Source: Chryseobacterium carnipullorum
GTDB taxonomy: Bacteria > Bacteroidota > Bacteroidia > Flavobacteriales > Weeksellaceae
Assembly (NCBI RefSeq): GCF_900142785.1
Contig: NZ_FRCD01000009.1
Span: forward strand, 1 to 64,000
Direction: 5' to 3'
DNA length: 64,000 nt
In this document: in pieces, positions 46,526 through 55,886 of the stretch
Position numbering within the stretch: the stretch's first letter is position 1
Layout: the number at the start of each line of letters is the position of its first letter
Notes under the pieces: model-generated
What the model was told of the DNA's origin: nothing
The model's database searches: none
The model's input: only the letters and a program-made list of their open reading frames with translations
Position numbers and translations under genes: made by a program

Positions 46526-46690
46526 AGGCTGAACATCTGTTCATTAACAGGGAATCAAGTGAGAAGAAATTCAATGCTTGGGCTGTACCCGCAACTGTAA
46601 GCTGTATCAAACTTTGAGTACATAAGGCCACTGGATCCAAGTCCGGGAAGGCGTACTTTGAGAAGCAAGCCAGGAGACCTGCCTTATCTG
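46526..46690 (+). promoter_or_regulatory. Cobalamin riboswitch
   Basis: The conserved blocks appear in order: ACAGGGAATCAAGTGAGAAG, GGCTGTACCCGCAACTGTAA, GGCCACTGGATCCAAG, CCGGGAAGGCG, and the B12 box GCCAGGAGACCTGCC at 46669-46683. Together they define a class I cobalamin aptamer. About 95 bases follow before the ATG at 46784, where a pyrimidine/purine element could block ribosome binding. By analogy, binding of adenosyl- or methylcobalamin would switch off the downstream gene. Confidence 0.93.
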
Positions 46691-46783
46691 CATTCGCTTC
46701 AGGAAGAGAAGAATCTGAAAAGAGTTCTGTATTCTTTGTCCTGTGGGAAAGTTTCGGGAATAAAACTTTAATTTAATTATATT

Positions 46784-47908
46784 ATGAAAAAGATCTATCT
46801 TTTTTTTCTGCTGCTATGTTTGCAGCTATTTTCAGCGCAGTTTACAGAGAATGACATTAAATTCTGGGTAGGAACGGGCTCCAAAAAGGCTTATTTCATC
46901 GCCGATTTTAATGACAGTGACAATCCCACATCGTATGCCTGGGGCTATCGTTATGATGCGAATAATCTCACGATGGAAGACCTCATCAATGCTATCGCTG
47001 TAGCAGAACCTAAAATAGAAGCAGAAGTTCCTTCTGGTTTTCTTTACAGTTTCAATTACAACCATCACATTCCAAGTCTGGAAGATTACTGGTCTACGTG
47101 GTCCGGCCCAACTGCTGAGAATATGAATCTAAATAATGGGGTCAACAATGATCCATTAGTTAATGGAAAATGGTACGGCCTTTCTTTCGGATATGGATTT
47201 ACCTCTACTACACCACCACTTTCCCATCCTTCGGCTCCAGTGGCTGCTTATCATTCTGCATGGTATAATGCATCGCAGATTACCAACTGGATCGGAACAG
47301 GAAGCAATACAAGTCTTATCGTTATCGATTTTGGAACCAGCAGTTCTGCCGGACAAGCTCATTCTTTTGTTTTTGGAATTAAATATAACGGAAGTTTAAC
47401 CGCTGAACAAGCTCTTCAGCTGATTCATGCACAAGCTCCTTATTTTAATTTTACATCAGGCAGCAACCAGATCAATGCCCTTTCTCTCAATAACTTCACA
47501 GGAAATGCATCCGGAACCAATACCTGGAAGCTTTACAAAGGAAAAGACCTTTCAAGCTGGAGAGGACAGACCAATCTTTCTCAGATTCAGTTGGGGAATA
47601 ACGACTGGCTGGGCCTTAGCTTCGGACAGAGACTGCCATTTACTCCACGAGAAGCTTCGAACCTGACTTTAGGTGTTTCTGAAAGCAGTAAAAAAGAATT
47701 CAGGATCTATCCTAATCCTGCAAGTGATTTTATCAGAATAGAAACTGATGAAGATCTTAAAGAAGTGAATATTTATGCCATATCAGGACAGAAAGTATTG
47801 ACTGGTAATACAGCAAAGATTAATATTCAGGCATTGAAGGCCGGGATTTATTTAGTGGAAATTAAAACATCGAAGAATACGATGGTTCATAAGATGATTA
47901 AAAAATAG
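46784..47908 (+). CDS. Cobalamin-riboswitch-controlled secreted T9SS protein
   Basis: 374 residues. Signal peptide 1-19 (ending LFSA). Two repeats of about 120 residues follow: WVGTGSKKAYFIADFND with SYAWGYRYD (about 26-60), and WIGTGSNTSLIVIDFG with HSFVFGIKY (about 170-205). The C-terminus has a T9SS type A pattern (FRIYPNPASDFIRI, then KAGIYLVEIKTSKNTMVHKM). Only gene seen under the riboswitch here. It may be a surface corrinoid-binding protein, analogous to the BtuG/BtuH proteins of gut Bacteroidota, though the fold is different as far as I can tell. Confidence 0.75.
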   Translation: MKKIYLFFLLLCLQLFSAQFTENDIKFWVGTGSKKAYFIADFNDSDNPTSYAWGYRYDANNLTMEDLINAIAVAEPKIEAEVPSGFLYSFNYNHHIPSLEDYWSTWSGPTAENMNLNNGVNNDPLVNGKWYGLSFGYGFTSTTPPLSHPSAPVAAYHSAWYNASQITNWIGTGSNTSLIVIDFGTSSSAGQAHSFVFGIKYNGSLTAEQALQLIHAQAPYFNFTSGSNQINALSLNNFTGNASGTNTWKLYKGKDLSSWRGQTNLSQIQLGNNDWLGLSFGQRLPFTPREASNLTLGVSESSKKEFRIYPNPASDFIRIETDEDLKEVNIYAISGQKVLTGNTAKINIQALKAGIYLVEIKTSKNTMVHKMIKK

Positions 47909-47933
47909 TTGAAATGCACTTCCAGTAGAGTGT

Positions 47934-48020
47934 TTTTTTGAACCACCCCGTCAAAAATTCTTTGAATTTTCGCCACCCCTCCATGGGAGGGGAATTGGAG
48001 TCGACGAGTTTTTGTAATTA
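47934..48020. repeat. Intergenic repeat element with CCCCTCC/GGAGGGG hairpin
   Basis: ACCACCCCGTCAAAAATTC and CGCCACCCCTCC precede GGAGGGGAATTGGAG and GACGAGTTTTTG. The 7-bp stem CCCCTCC (47976-47982)/GGAGGGG is perfect. It looks like a dispersed flavobacterial intergenic element. It lies between two convergent genes. Confidence 0.5.
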
Positions 48021-48142
48021 TGAAAACCTAAGATTTTCATACAACTTAAGTGACTTTCTTTTCGTACAGCTTTTAAACTTAAAAATAAACTAAAGTGGTA
48101 AAAAAGATTTTGTCTCTTTTGTGATTAAGATAAAAATCAAGC

Positions 48143-48178
48143 AATAAAAAAACGCACCGAAAATTCGGTGCGTTTTTC
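48143..48178 (-). terminator. clpP terminator
   Basis: CGCACCGAA (48153-48161) pairs with TTCGGTGCG (48164-48172) with A/T tails on both sides. On the minus strand it is followed by TTTTTTTATT, so it ends clpP. It may also work on the plus strand. Confidence 0.9.
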
Positions 48179-48197
48179 AATATTCCTGAAAAGGAAA

Positions 48198-48884
48198 TTA
48201 TTTTTTCTCTGTAGATCTCTGTAAAACTTCGTCTACCATTCCGTAGCCTTTCGCTTCCTCAGAAGTCATCCAGTAGTCTCTGTCTGAAGACTTCTCTACC
48301 CACTCATAAGTTTGTCCTGAGTGATGACCGATGATCTCATAAAGCTCCTGCTTTAATTTAAGCATCTCTCTTAAATTGATCTCCATATCTGAAGCTACTC
48401 CCTGAGCACCTCCTGAAGGCTGGTGAATCATTACTCTTGAATGCTTAAGCGCTGAACGCTTTCCTTTTTCTCCTGCTACAAGTAATACCGCTCCCATTGA
48501 AGCTGCCATTCCTGTACAGATTGTAGCTACGTCCGGTTTGATGATCTGCATTGTGTCATAGATTCCTAACCCTGCATAAACACTTCCTCCCGGAGAGTTG
48601 ATGTAGATCTGGATATCCTTGGCAGAATCAGAACTTTCCAAGAATAAAAGCTGAGCAGTTACAATGTTGGCCACCTGATCATCAATTCCTGTTCCCAAGA
48701 AGATAATTCTATCCATCATCAGACGTGAAAATACGTCCATCTGGGCAACGTTTAATCTTCTTTCTTCCATGATATATGGCGTAAGATTGGTTGGACCATA
48801 CATTCCCATATACTGATCGGTAGCAAGACCGTTATTTCCTAAATGTTTTACAGAGAAATCTCTGAATTCTTTTTTAATGTCCAT
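48198..48884 (-). CDS. clpP: ATP-dependent Clp protease proteolytic subunit
   Basis: 228 residues. Catalytic Ser129 in GMAASMGAVLL, His154 in RVMIHQPSGGAQG, and an Asp near 205 complete the triad. INSPGGSVYAGLGIYDTM is typical. It assembles a tetradecameric chamber with ClpX/ClpA-type ATPases. It is not followed by clpX in this window. The N-terminal propeptide-like region is about 40 residues. Confidence 0.97.
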   Translation of the reverse strand: MDIKKEFRDFSVKHLGNNGLATDQYMGMYGPTNLTPYIMEERRLNVAQMDVFSRLMMDRIIFLGTGIDDQVANIVTAQLLFLESSDSAKDIQIYINSPGGSVYAGLGIYDTMQIIKPDVATICTGMAASMGAVLLVAGEKGKRSALKHSRVMIHQPSGGAQGVASDMEINLREMLKLKQELYEIIGHHSGQTYEWVEKSSDRDYWMTSEEAKGYGMVDEVLQRSTEKK

Positions 48885-49003
48885 ATTTCTATTATGTATT
48901 ATTAAATATTTTTCGAAGTTTAAATTACAACTTTTATTCCTAAAATTTTATAGGACTTTTTGTCAGAGAATTCCGGCCTGATGATCAGCGGTATGTCTGC
49001 AAT

Positions 49004-50986
49004 CTATCTTTTTCTATCTACGTAAATACCTTTGATAGGGGAATATTCAATAATATCGCTCAATCTGATGGAGGCCTGTTTCAGCAGGGTAATCTTTTTG
49101 ATCAGCTCATAATATTTCACTTCATCCGTTTCACTGTACTGGTCCAGCTGTTTTGCAGTTTCTTTAATAAGATAATCAATATATCTGTATTTGTGCAGCA
49201 AAACATCTCCCTGAACCTGTTCCGCTATTTTGTCACCATAATTGGGAGGATAAATATTTCTGGAACCCCAGTTTTCCAGTTCATCCAGAGGAATCAGGGC
49301 ATCTACTACCTTTGAAGTTATTTCTTCATCCATAAAAGCCACAAAAAAGTTTCCGCTTCTCAGTTCATCCTTTTGAATTCCTTCTTTCACCTGGTTAATG
49401 ATAATTTCATTGCCTTTTACTAAAAAATTATACTGCTCCTCTTCAAAATGCAGAAGGATTTCTTCAATAACGGTAATCTGATATTCTTCGTTTTTATCGT
49501 TGGTTCTTTTTAACACAATATCACCAAACATCAGCATGTGATCGACGAGTTTGCTTTCCATAAACAAAACGTCGTAGAGATAAGGATCTTCTTTTTCCTC
49601 GTCCAGAGGTACAATTTCAAGCTTAGCCGGAGTTTTCTCTTTTTGTTGCTGAATGTGCTGGGTTTGATTCTGAGTAATCTGTTTCTGAACATCCAACTCG
49701 TTGAAAAGACTCTGTTCGGACAATCCGAATTTATTGGAAACCTCTTTCAGATAGACTTCCCTTTTCAGGGCATTCTGTACGAAAGAAACCGATTTTACAA
49801 TATTCTGGATGGCTTCGGCTTTTTTTATGGGATCATTTCCGGCATCTTTTAAAAGAATATCTGCTTTAAAGTCAATGAAATCGGTCGCTTCATTTTCGAT
49901 GAACTTTTCTACATAATCCTGCGGATGCTTTCTGGCAAATGAGTCCGGGTCATCACCTTCCGGGAAAAGCAGGACACGAATATTCATTCCCTCTGTCAAA
50001 AGCATATCAATACTTCTGAAACTGGCTTTGATTCCTGCATTATCACCATCAAAAAGAATCGTTACATTTTCCGTCAGCCTTTTGATCAGTTTAATCTGCT
50101 CGATGGTCAAAGACGTTCCTGAACTGGCCACTACATTTTCGATCCCTGACATATGAAGCGCGATCACATCCATATAGCCTTCTACAAGAAGGCAGTTGTT
50201 TTTTCTGGAAATTGCCTGTTTGCTTTGATTTAACCCATAAAGAACATTGGATTTGTGGTAAATCTCTGTTTCCGGTGAGTTAAGGTATTTGGCCGTCTTG
50301 ACATTATTCTTAAGAATTCTGGCTCCGAAACCTAAAACCCTGCCCGAAAAACTATGAATAGGAAAAATAACTCTTTCTCTGAAACGGTCGATTCCGGACG
50401 GTGTGTTTTCAGGAAATATAGAAAGTCCGGATTTTTCAAGAATATCTTTCGTATAGCCTTTTTCCTCGGCGTAAACAGTGAAGGCATTCTTCTTTTCTAC
50501 GGAATATCCAAGCTGGAATTTTTTGATGATATCATCTTTCAGCTCACGCTCTCTGAAATAGGCCAAACCAATACTTCTCCCTTCTTCCGAATCCCAAAGA
50601 ATCTCCTGAAAATACGTGTTGGCAACTTCATGAATTTTATACAGCTGATCTTTTTCGGTCTGTGCATGTTTTGCTTCTTCAGAAAACTCACGCTGATCTT
50701 CTTCAATTTCGATCCCGTATTTTTTAGCGGCGTGACGAAGGGCTTCAGGATAGGTAAAATTCTCAATCTCCATCAGGAATGAGATGGCGGTTCCTCCTTT
50801 ACCTGTTGAGAAGTCTTTCCAAATCTGTTTGCTCGGTGAAACGACGAAACTTGGAGATTTTTCATCGTGAAAAGGACTGAGTCCTTTGAAGTTAGACCCT
50901 GCTCTTTTCAGCTGCACGTACTCCCCTACTATCTCTTCTACCCGTATCGTTGAAAAAATTTTATCTATGGTCTGTTTGGAAATCAT
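49004..50986 (-). CDS. dnaG: DNA primase without zinc-finger cysteines
   Basis: 660 residues. Synthesises RNA primers for replication. The CHC2 zinc-binding region is present in shape but its metal ligands are not: S37-P-F-H40 replaces Cys-x2-His, and the later pair is D58-F-S-T61 instead of Cys-x2-Cys. The TOPRIM catalytic core follows, with VEGYMDVIALH near 268-278 and DGDNAG near 314. The C-terminal DnaB-interaction region spans about 450-650. Other flavobacterial primases appear to share this loss, so the enzyme should be functional. Confidence 0.95.
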   Translation of the reverse strand: MISKQTIDKIFSTIRVEEIVGEYVQLKRAGSNFKGLSPFHDEKSPSFVVSPSKQIWKDFSTGKGGTAISFLMEIENFTYPEALRHAAKKYGIEIEEDQREFSEEAKHAQTEKDQLYKIHEVANTYFQEILWDSEEGRSIGLAYFRERELKDDIIKKFQLGYSVEKKNAFTVYAEEKGYTKDILEKSGLSIFPENTPSGIDRFRERVIFPIHSFSGRVLGFGARILKNNVKTAKYLNSPETEIYHKSNVLYGLNQSKQAISRKNNCLLVEGYMDVIALHMSGIENVVASSGTSLTIEQIKLIKRLTENVTILFDGDNAGIKASFRSIDMLLTEGMNIRVLLFPEGDDPDSFARKHPQDYVEKFIENEATDFIDFKADILLKDAGNDPIKKAEAIQNIVKSVSFVQNALKREVYLKEVSNKFGLSEQSLFNELDVQKQITQNQTQHIQQQKEKTPAKLEIVPLDEEKEDPYLYDVLFMESKLVDHMLMFGDIVLKRTNDKNEEYQITVIEEILLHFEEEQYNFLVKGNEIIINQVKEGIQKDELRSGNFFVAFMDEEITSKVVDALIPLDELENWGSRNIYPPNYGDKIAEQVQGDVLLHKYRYIDYLIKETAKQLDQYSETDEVKYYELIKKITLLKQASIRLSDIIEYSPIKGIYVDRKR

Positions 50987-51082
50987 ACGGTAAAATTAAA
51001 TATTTAGTTTGAACAAAAAAACTTCCGCAAAAAGAATGATTTATATCACCGCTCTTATTTAAATCAATTCTAAATAAAATAA

Positions 51083-51090
51083 TATGTTTG
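51083..51090 (+). promoter_or_regulatory. Promoter -7 box TATGTTTG
   Basis: TATGTTTG matches TAnnTTTG, 25 bases before the start of the large T9SS protein. Confidence 0.5.
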
Positions 51091-51115
51091 CATTGAAAAT
51101 TTTTAACCATTAAGC

Positions 51116-54085
51116 ATGATTACAACTCAATTCTTTACATTACTCAAACGGGTAAAACCAGGTATGATCGCGGCTTTCGTGCTGTTCGTGTATACTTCTC
51201 TGGATGCACAGGTGATCTCATCTTATTCATTCTCACAAAACCAAGGGACTTATATTCCTATTTCCAATTCCACCAATATTGCAAAAGCTACGGCATCTAC
51301 AGGTTCAGGAGTCCTGGACGACAATGTCTATCCACTGAATACTGTTATTCCATTTTCATTTCCTTTTAACGGAAGTACATTTAATTCTATAAAGGTCCAT
51401 GCCAACGGATTCATCAGCTTTGGAAGCCCTGTCACCAGTTCTTCCGACCCTATAGGTTCAGGAACTGCCTACGCAGGAGTTGTTTCACCATTGTCTGCTG
51501 ACCTTCAATCTCTTTTTAATGTAAACGGCCTGACAGGATCGATAGATTATACAGTTGCCGGTAGTGCTCCCAACCGCGAATTTATTGTTCAGTGGAGTCA
51601 TTTCAGACCTTATTCATCGACAGCAGCTACGTCTACCTCTCATCATGACTGGAATTTCCAGGCGAGACTGCATGAAAACGGAAGTATCAGGTATGTGTAC
51701 AGCATGGCTTCTCAGGGATCACCCAACGCATCCAGTGCCAAAGTTGGTCTGAGAGGAGCGACCAACAGTGATTATAATAACAGAGCTGCATCAGGAAATG
51801 CTTCCAGCAATTGGAATAATACAGTATCAGGAACAAACTCGTCTGCGGGTATCACAACTAACTACAGTTTTCTTCCAACACAGGGTCTGACGTTTACCTG
51901 GATTGCCCCCACTGCCTGTATTGTACCTGTATCACAAGCATCTAATTTAGCTTTAACGAATTCAGGAATGATCATTAACGGAACTTTTACAGCCAGCTCT
52001 CCTGCAGCGGATAAATATCTTATTCTGAGAAATGCAAACGGAACATCACCTAACGCACCGGCAAACGGAACGGTCTACACTACCGGCGAAAATGCTTCTC
52101 TCAATGCTTATGTAGTGTATTACGGATCTAATACAACTTTTGAAAACAATTATAATCACGGAATCCGTGGAAATAATCAGTATACCTATACTGTTTATAC
52201 TGTGAATTCAAACTGTATGAACGGGCCTTTGTACAATACACAGAATCCTTTAAGCAGTTCTATCATTAGCTGTCCAGCTTCCGTAAATGATATCACGACC
52301 TCCAATGTAAACACCAATTCATTTGATATAACATGGTCCGATTCCGAAAACGGAAACGCATTACCCATCAATACGGTTATTGAAGTGGCTTCGGACAGTA
52401 ATTTTATGTCAATGGTGGCAGGATCACCTTTTACCCTGGGAGCTTCTGCTTTATCTCAGCCTATTTCGGGACTACAACCGAATACTCAATACTTTATCCG
52501 TGGAAAAAGAGTAAGTACCCAATGTCAGAGCTCATATTCCGGAACGGTAAGTATTTATACAACCTGTCCGCCCACGTCTTCATTGTACGAAAACTTTGAT
52601 TCTGTTTCAGGAACAAATAATCTCCCGAATTGCTGGGGTAAAATCCTGACTTCTAATAATGGTTCTACACCTACCATTAGTTTAACAACCACAGAAGCGA
52701 ACTCATCACCAAACAGTATCAGTTTTTACGGAAACGGAGCGGCCACAACAGAAGCAGCCACGAAAATCATTCTGGTAAGTCCTGAACTGACGAACATCAG
52801 CAGCGGAACACACAGGCTTCGTTTCAAGGCAAAAAGAACTTCAGCAGATATAAAAATTCAAATTGTAGCTTTAACAGGAAATACATCTTCTGCGAATGTT
52901 GAAATGATTGAAACACTCCCTTTGACCACAACATACCAGGAATATGTGGTTTATCTGAATAATTACTCCGGAGCCGCCAATCATCTGGGAATAAGAAGAG
53001 TAGACGGAAGCACGTGGTCGTACATGTATGTTGATGATGTCATCTGGGAGGCAGCACCGAGCTGTACTGAAATTACTTCAGTGACATTAAATGAAGAAAC
53101 TTATAACGGGGCGACTATTTCGTGGACTAACGTTAACAATCAGGAGCCCGGATCAGGCTATGAATATTTCGTTTCTGCTGTCAATACACCACCCGCAAAT
53201 ACCAACAGCTTTGTAACCTTAGCGTCAGGAACTCATTCTGTGAACCTATCAGGTCTTTCAAACGGCAGTTATAATTTCTGGATCAGAAGGGCATGTTCAC
53301 CAGGCGAAAAAAGCCCATGGAAAACGGTAGCCTTTTCTACGGTTCCTACTACTCCGGCTCCGTGGAAAGAAGATTTCTCAACCTCAGCTTTCCCACAGGG
53401 CTGGACGAATGGAACGAGCCCGCAATCCTTCATATCAGGAACTGACAGAGGCGCAACAGGACATGGAGCTACAACGAACAACTTATATAAAAACCTTTTT
53501 GGAAGTACCGCCTCAGGAACATTCAGCACGGTTAATGTAGGACCATTGAATACCTCCAATTATGAACTAAGCTTTTATTACAAGCAAAGCAGTTACAACA
53601 GTCCATTTGCACCATTAGCAGCCTGGGGTAACTTTGACGTACAGATTTCCTCAGATTTCGGAGCTACATGGACTACAATAGGAACCGTAAATAATGAACC
53701 CGGTACAGGAAATTATATCAAAAAAACATATTCTCTCGCCGCTTATCAAAACCAGTTTGTAAAAGTTAGAATTAATGCCAACAGGACGGCGGGAGATTTT
53801 GATCTTTCTTTTGACAATTTTGAAATTAAAGCAGGTAATCTTTCTACTCTTGAAACCGTAAAAGACAAAATAAGAATCTACCCTAATCCTGCGGTATCTT
53901 TTGTCAGGATTGATTCTAAAGAGAAAGTAAAATCTTTTGAACTGTATATGATCTCCGGACAGATTATAAAAACAGGAGGTCAGGTACAGGAAGTAGCTCT
54001 CGAAAATTTAGTTTCGGGACTTTATATTCTTAGGGTAGCACTCGATAATGGTCAGACTGTTATCCATAAGATCATTAAACAGTAG
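51116..54085 (+). CDS. Large secreted T9SS protein with fibronectin-type III-like domains
   Basis: 989 residues. Signal peptide about 1-32 (ending LDAQ). Beta-rich repeats follow: the N-terminal about 260 residues lack a recognised catalytic motif, then fibronectin III-like modules around 385-480 (SNVNTNSFDITWSDSENGN) and 645-750 (VTLNEETYNGATISWTNVNN). Carbohydrate-binding- or MAM-like jelly-roll segments (SLYENFDSVSGTNNLPNCWG; APWKEDFSTSAFPQGWTNG) alternate with them. The C-terminus has a type A sorting tail (IRIYPNPAVSFVRI, SGLYILRVALDNGQTVIHKI). Probably a surface adhesin or polymer-binding protein. Confidence 0.8.
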   Translation: MITTQFFTLLKRVKPGMIAAFVLFVYTSLDAQVISSYSFSQNQGTYIPISNSTNIAKATASTGSGVLDDNVYPLNTVIPFSFPFNGSTFNSIKVHANGFISFGSPVTSSSDPIGSGTAYAGVVSPLSADLQSLFNVNGLTGSIDYTVAGSAPNREFIVQWSHFRPYSSTAATSTSHHDWNFQARLHENGSIRYVYSMASQGSPNASSAKVGLRGATNSDYNNRAASGNASSNWNNTVSGTNSSAGITTNYSFLPTQGLTFTWIAPTACIVPVSQASNLALTNSGMIINGTFTASSPAADKYLILRNANGTSPNAPANGTVYTTGENASLNAYVVYYGSNTTFENNYNHGIRGNNQYTYTVYTVNSNCMNGPLYNTQNPLSSSIISCPASVNDITTSNVNTNSFDITWSDSENGNALPINTVIEVASDSNFMSMVAGSPFTLGASALSQPISGLQPNTQYFIRGKRVSTQCQSSYSGTVSIYTTCPPTSSLYENFDSVSGTNNLPNCWGKILTSNNGSTPTISLTTTEANSSPNSISFYGNGAATTEAATKIILVSPELTNISSGTHRLRFKAKRTSADIKIQIVALTGNTSSANVEMIETLPLTTTYQEYVVYLNNYSGAANHLGIRRVDGSTWSYMYVDDVIWEAAPSCTEITSVTLNEETYNGATISWTNVNNQEPGSGYEYFVSAVNTPPANTNSFVTLASGTHSVNLSGLSNGSYNFWIRRACSPGEKSPWKTVAFSTVPTTPAPWKEDFSTSAFPQGWTNGTSPQSFISGTDRGATGHGATTNNLYKNLFGSTASGTFSTVNVGPLNTSNYELSFYYKQSSYNSPFAPLAAWGNFDVQISSDFGATWTTIGTVNNEPGTGNYIKKTYSLAAYQNQFVKVRINANRTAGDFDLSFDNFEIKAGNLSTLETVKDKIRIYPNPAVSFVRIDSKEKVKSFELYMISGQIIKTGGQVQEVALENLVSGLYILRVALDNGQTVIHKIIKQ

Positions 54086-54107
54086 TTTTTGTATGATTAA
54101 TTGATAA

Positions 54108-54140
54108 GCCCGGCTGAAAGATACTTTCAGCCGGTTTTTT
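54108..54140 (+). terminator. Terminator of the large T9SS gene
   Basis: CCGGCTGAAAG (54110-54120) pairs with CTTTCAGCCGG (54124-54134), followed by six T. Confidence 0.9.
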
Positions 54141-54209
54141 AGGGTCAAATCTTAAAGAGTATTTTAGGTGAAATCATGAACTATTGACAATAATTATATA
54201 ATTTAGAAT

Positions 54210-54217
54210 TAAATTTG
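54210..54217 (+). promoter_or_regulatory. tsaE promoter -7 box TAAATTTG
   Basis: TAAATTTG lies exactly 4 bases before the tsaE ATG. An ATTG 23 bases upstream could be the -33. The transcript would be leaderless, or nearly so. Confidence 0.6.
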
Positions 54218-54221
54218 CAGC

Positions 54222-54623
54222 ATGAAAATACAGTCCTTACATGAATGGCAGGAAGTTGTCGATAAGATCATTCCTGACTTAAAGCATAACATCCTTCTTT
54301 TAAAAGGAAACCTTGGCGCAGGCAAAACGACATTCACTCAGTTTCTTCTCAAAAATCTGGGAAGTCAGGATGAAGTCAACTCTCCCACCTACTCTATTGT
54401 CAACGAATACACTACGCCTGAAGGAAAGATTTACCACTTTGATCTTTACCGTTTAAAAAACATCGAAGAAGTCTATGATATCGGGATTGAAGAATACCTG
54501 GATCATGCGTTTCTATGCATCATAGAATGGCCGGAAGTATACGAAGAAGAACTATACGGGCTTAAGTACCACACAATGAGCATCGTGAATACAGGGGATG
54601 AAAGAGAAATTTCATTCGAGTAA
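54222..54623 (+). CDS. tsaE: tRNA threonylcarbamoyladenosine biosynthesis ATPase TsaE
   Basis: 133 residues. The Walker A motif GNLGAGKT at about 29-36 sits near the N-terminus. SPTYSIVNEY, YHFDLYRL and the Walker B-like IIEWPE are typical of TsaE (YjeE). It supports the TsaD/TsaB complex in t6A modification. No tsaB or tsaD is in the window. Its ATG is 4 bases past a promoter box. Confidence 0.95.
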   Translation: MKIQSLHEWQEVVDKIIPDLKHNILLLKGNLGAGKTTFTQFLLKNLGSQDEVNSPTYSIVNEYTTPEGKIYHFDLYRLKNIEEVYDIGIEEYLDHAFLCIIEWPEVYEEELYGLKYHTMSIVNTGDEREISFE

Positions 54624-54692
54624 ATATTATGTATCTTTGCTTCATAAATTCAATTGAAAACAACAACCTGTAAGACATAATTTATTTAAAGA

Positions 54693-55886
54693 ATGAGTAC
54701 TACAAATATTTTTACTCCTTTTACTGAAGAAGAATTGATGCCGAAAGAAGAAAAGTTGGAGGTTATAAAGAAAGGAAAGCAGTTCAGTATTGGAATTCCT
54801 AAGGAGACCTGTCTTAACGAAAGGAGAACGTGCATTACTCCCGATGCAGTACAGGTACTGGTAGAACACGGCCATGAACTCATTATAGAAGCAGGTGCCG
54901 GAGAAGGTTCTTTTTTTACAGATTTACAGTATTCTGAATCCGGAGCAAAGATCACCAATGATCCTAAAGAAGCATTCGGGCAGGATCTTATTCTTAAAAT
55001 TAATCCTCCTACAGAAGATGAGATTGATTATATGAAACCTAATACCTATCTGGTTTCAGCTCTTCAGATCAACCTTAGGGATAAGGATTATTTCCTCAAG
55101 TTGGCGGAAAGAAAGATCAATGCCATCGCTTTTGAATTTATTGTTGACGAGTACAAACAGCTTGCTCTGGTAAGACTGGTCGGCGAAATTGCAGGAACAG
55201 TGTCTGTCTTGTATGCATCTGAACTTCTCGCCTTGTCAAACGGCTTAATGCTGGGTGGTATTACGGGTGTGAGACCTGCAGAAGTTGTTATTTTAGGTGC
55301 CGGAATTGTGGGAGAATTTGCCACAAAAGCAGCTATCGGACTTGGAGCCAGCGTAAGGGTTTTTGATAACTCACTCTCAAAACTGAGAAGACTCCATACT
55401 CTTGTAGACAGCAGGGTTCCGACCTCTATTATTGATCCGAAAGAATTAAGCAAAGCATTACGACGTGCAGATGTAGTGATCGGGGCACTTCCAAGATTAA
55501 ATATGACCCCTATCGTTACCGAAGAAATGGTCGCGAAAATGAAGAAGGGAAGCGTAATTATTGATATTACCATAGACAACGGTAAAGTGATCGAAACATC
55601 CGAGCTAACAACGATGGAGGATCCTTATATCATCAAACACGGTGTTATCCATTGCGGACTTCCGAATCTTACCTCAAGAATGCCGAGAACTACCACAAAA
55701 GCAATTTCCAATTTCTTCCTTTCCTATATTCTGAATTATGATGAAGAAGGCGGTTTTGAAAATATGCTGATCCGCAAAAATGAAATGAAGCAAAGTCTGT
55801 ATATGTATAAAGGAAGACATACCAAAAAAGTGATATGCGACCGTTTCGGACTTACTTACCATGATATCAATCTTTTAATTTTCTAA
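54693..55886 (+). CDS. ald: Alanine dehydrogenase
   Basis: 397 residues. NAD-dependent oxidative deamination of L-alanine to pyruvate. N-terminal substrate region IGIPKETCLNERRTCITPDAV (about 34-54), then the Rossmann motif LGAGIVGEFA (about 201-210). Other conserved parts include PNTYLVSALQ and RMPRTTTKAISN near the C-terminus. A leading segment of about 30 residues precedes the usual start. The stop overlaps the next ATG by one base (TAATG), so the next gene is coupled to it. Confidence 0.92.
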   Translation: MSTTNIFTPFTEEELMPKEEKLEVIKKGKQFSIGIPKETCLNERRTCITPDAVQVLVEHGHELIIEAGAGEGSFFTDLQYSESGAKITNDPKEAFGQDLILKINPPTEDEIDYMKPNTYLVSALQINLRDKDYFLKLAERKINAIAFEFIVDEYKQLALVRLVGEIAGTVSVLYASELLALSNGLMLGGITGVRPAEVVILGAGIVGEFATKAAIGLGASVRVFDNSLSKLRRLHTLVDSRVPTSIIDPKELSKALRRADVVIGALPRLNMTPIVTEEMVAKMKKGSVIIDITIDNGKVIETSELTTMEDPYIIKHGVIHCGLPNLTSRMPRTTTKAISNFFLSYILNYDEEGGFENMLIRKNEMKQSLYMYKGRHTKKVICDRFGLTYHDINLLIF

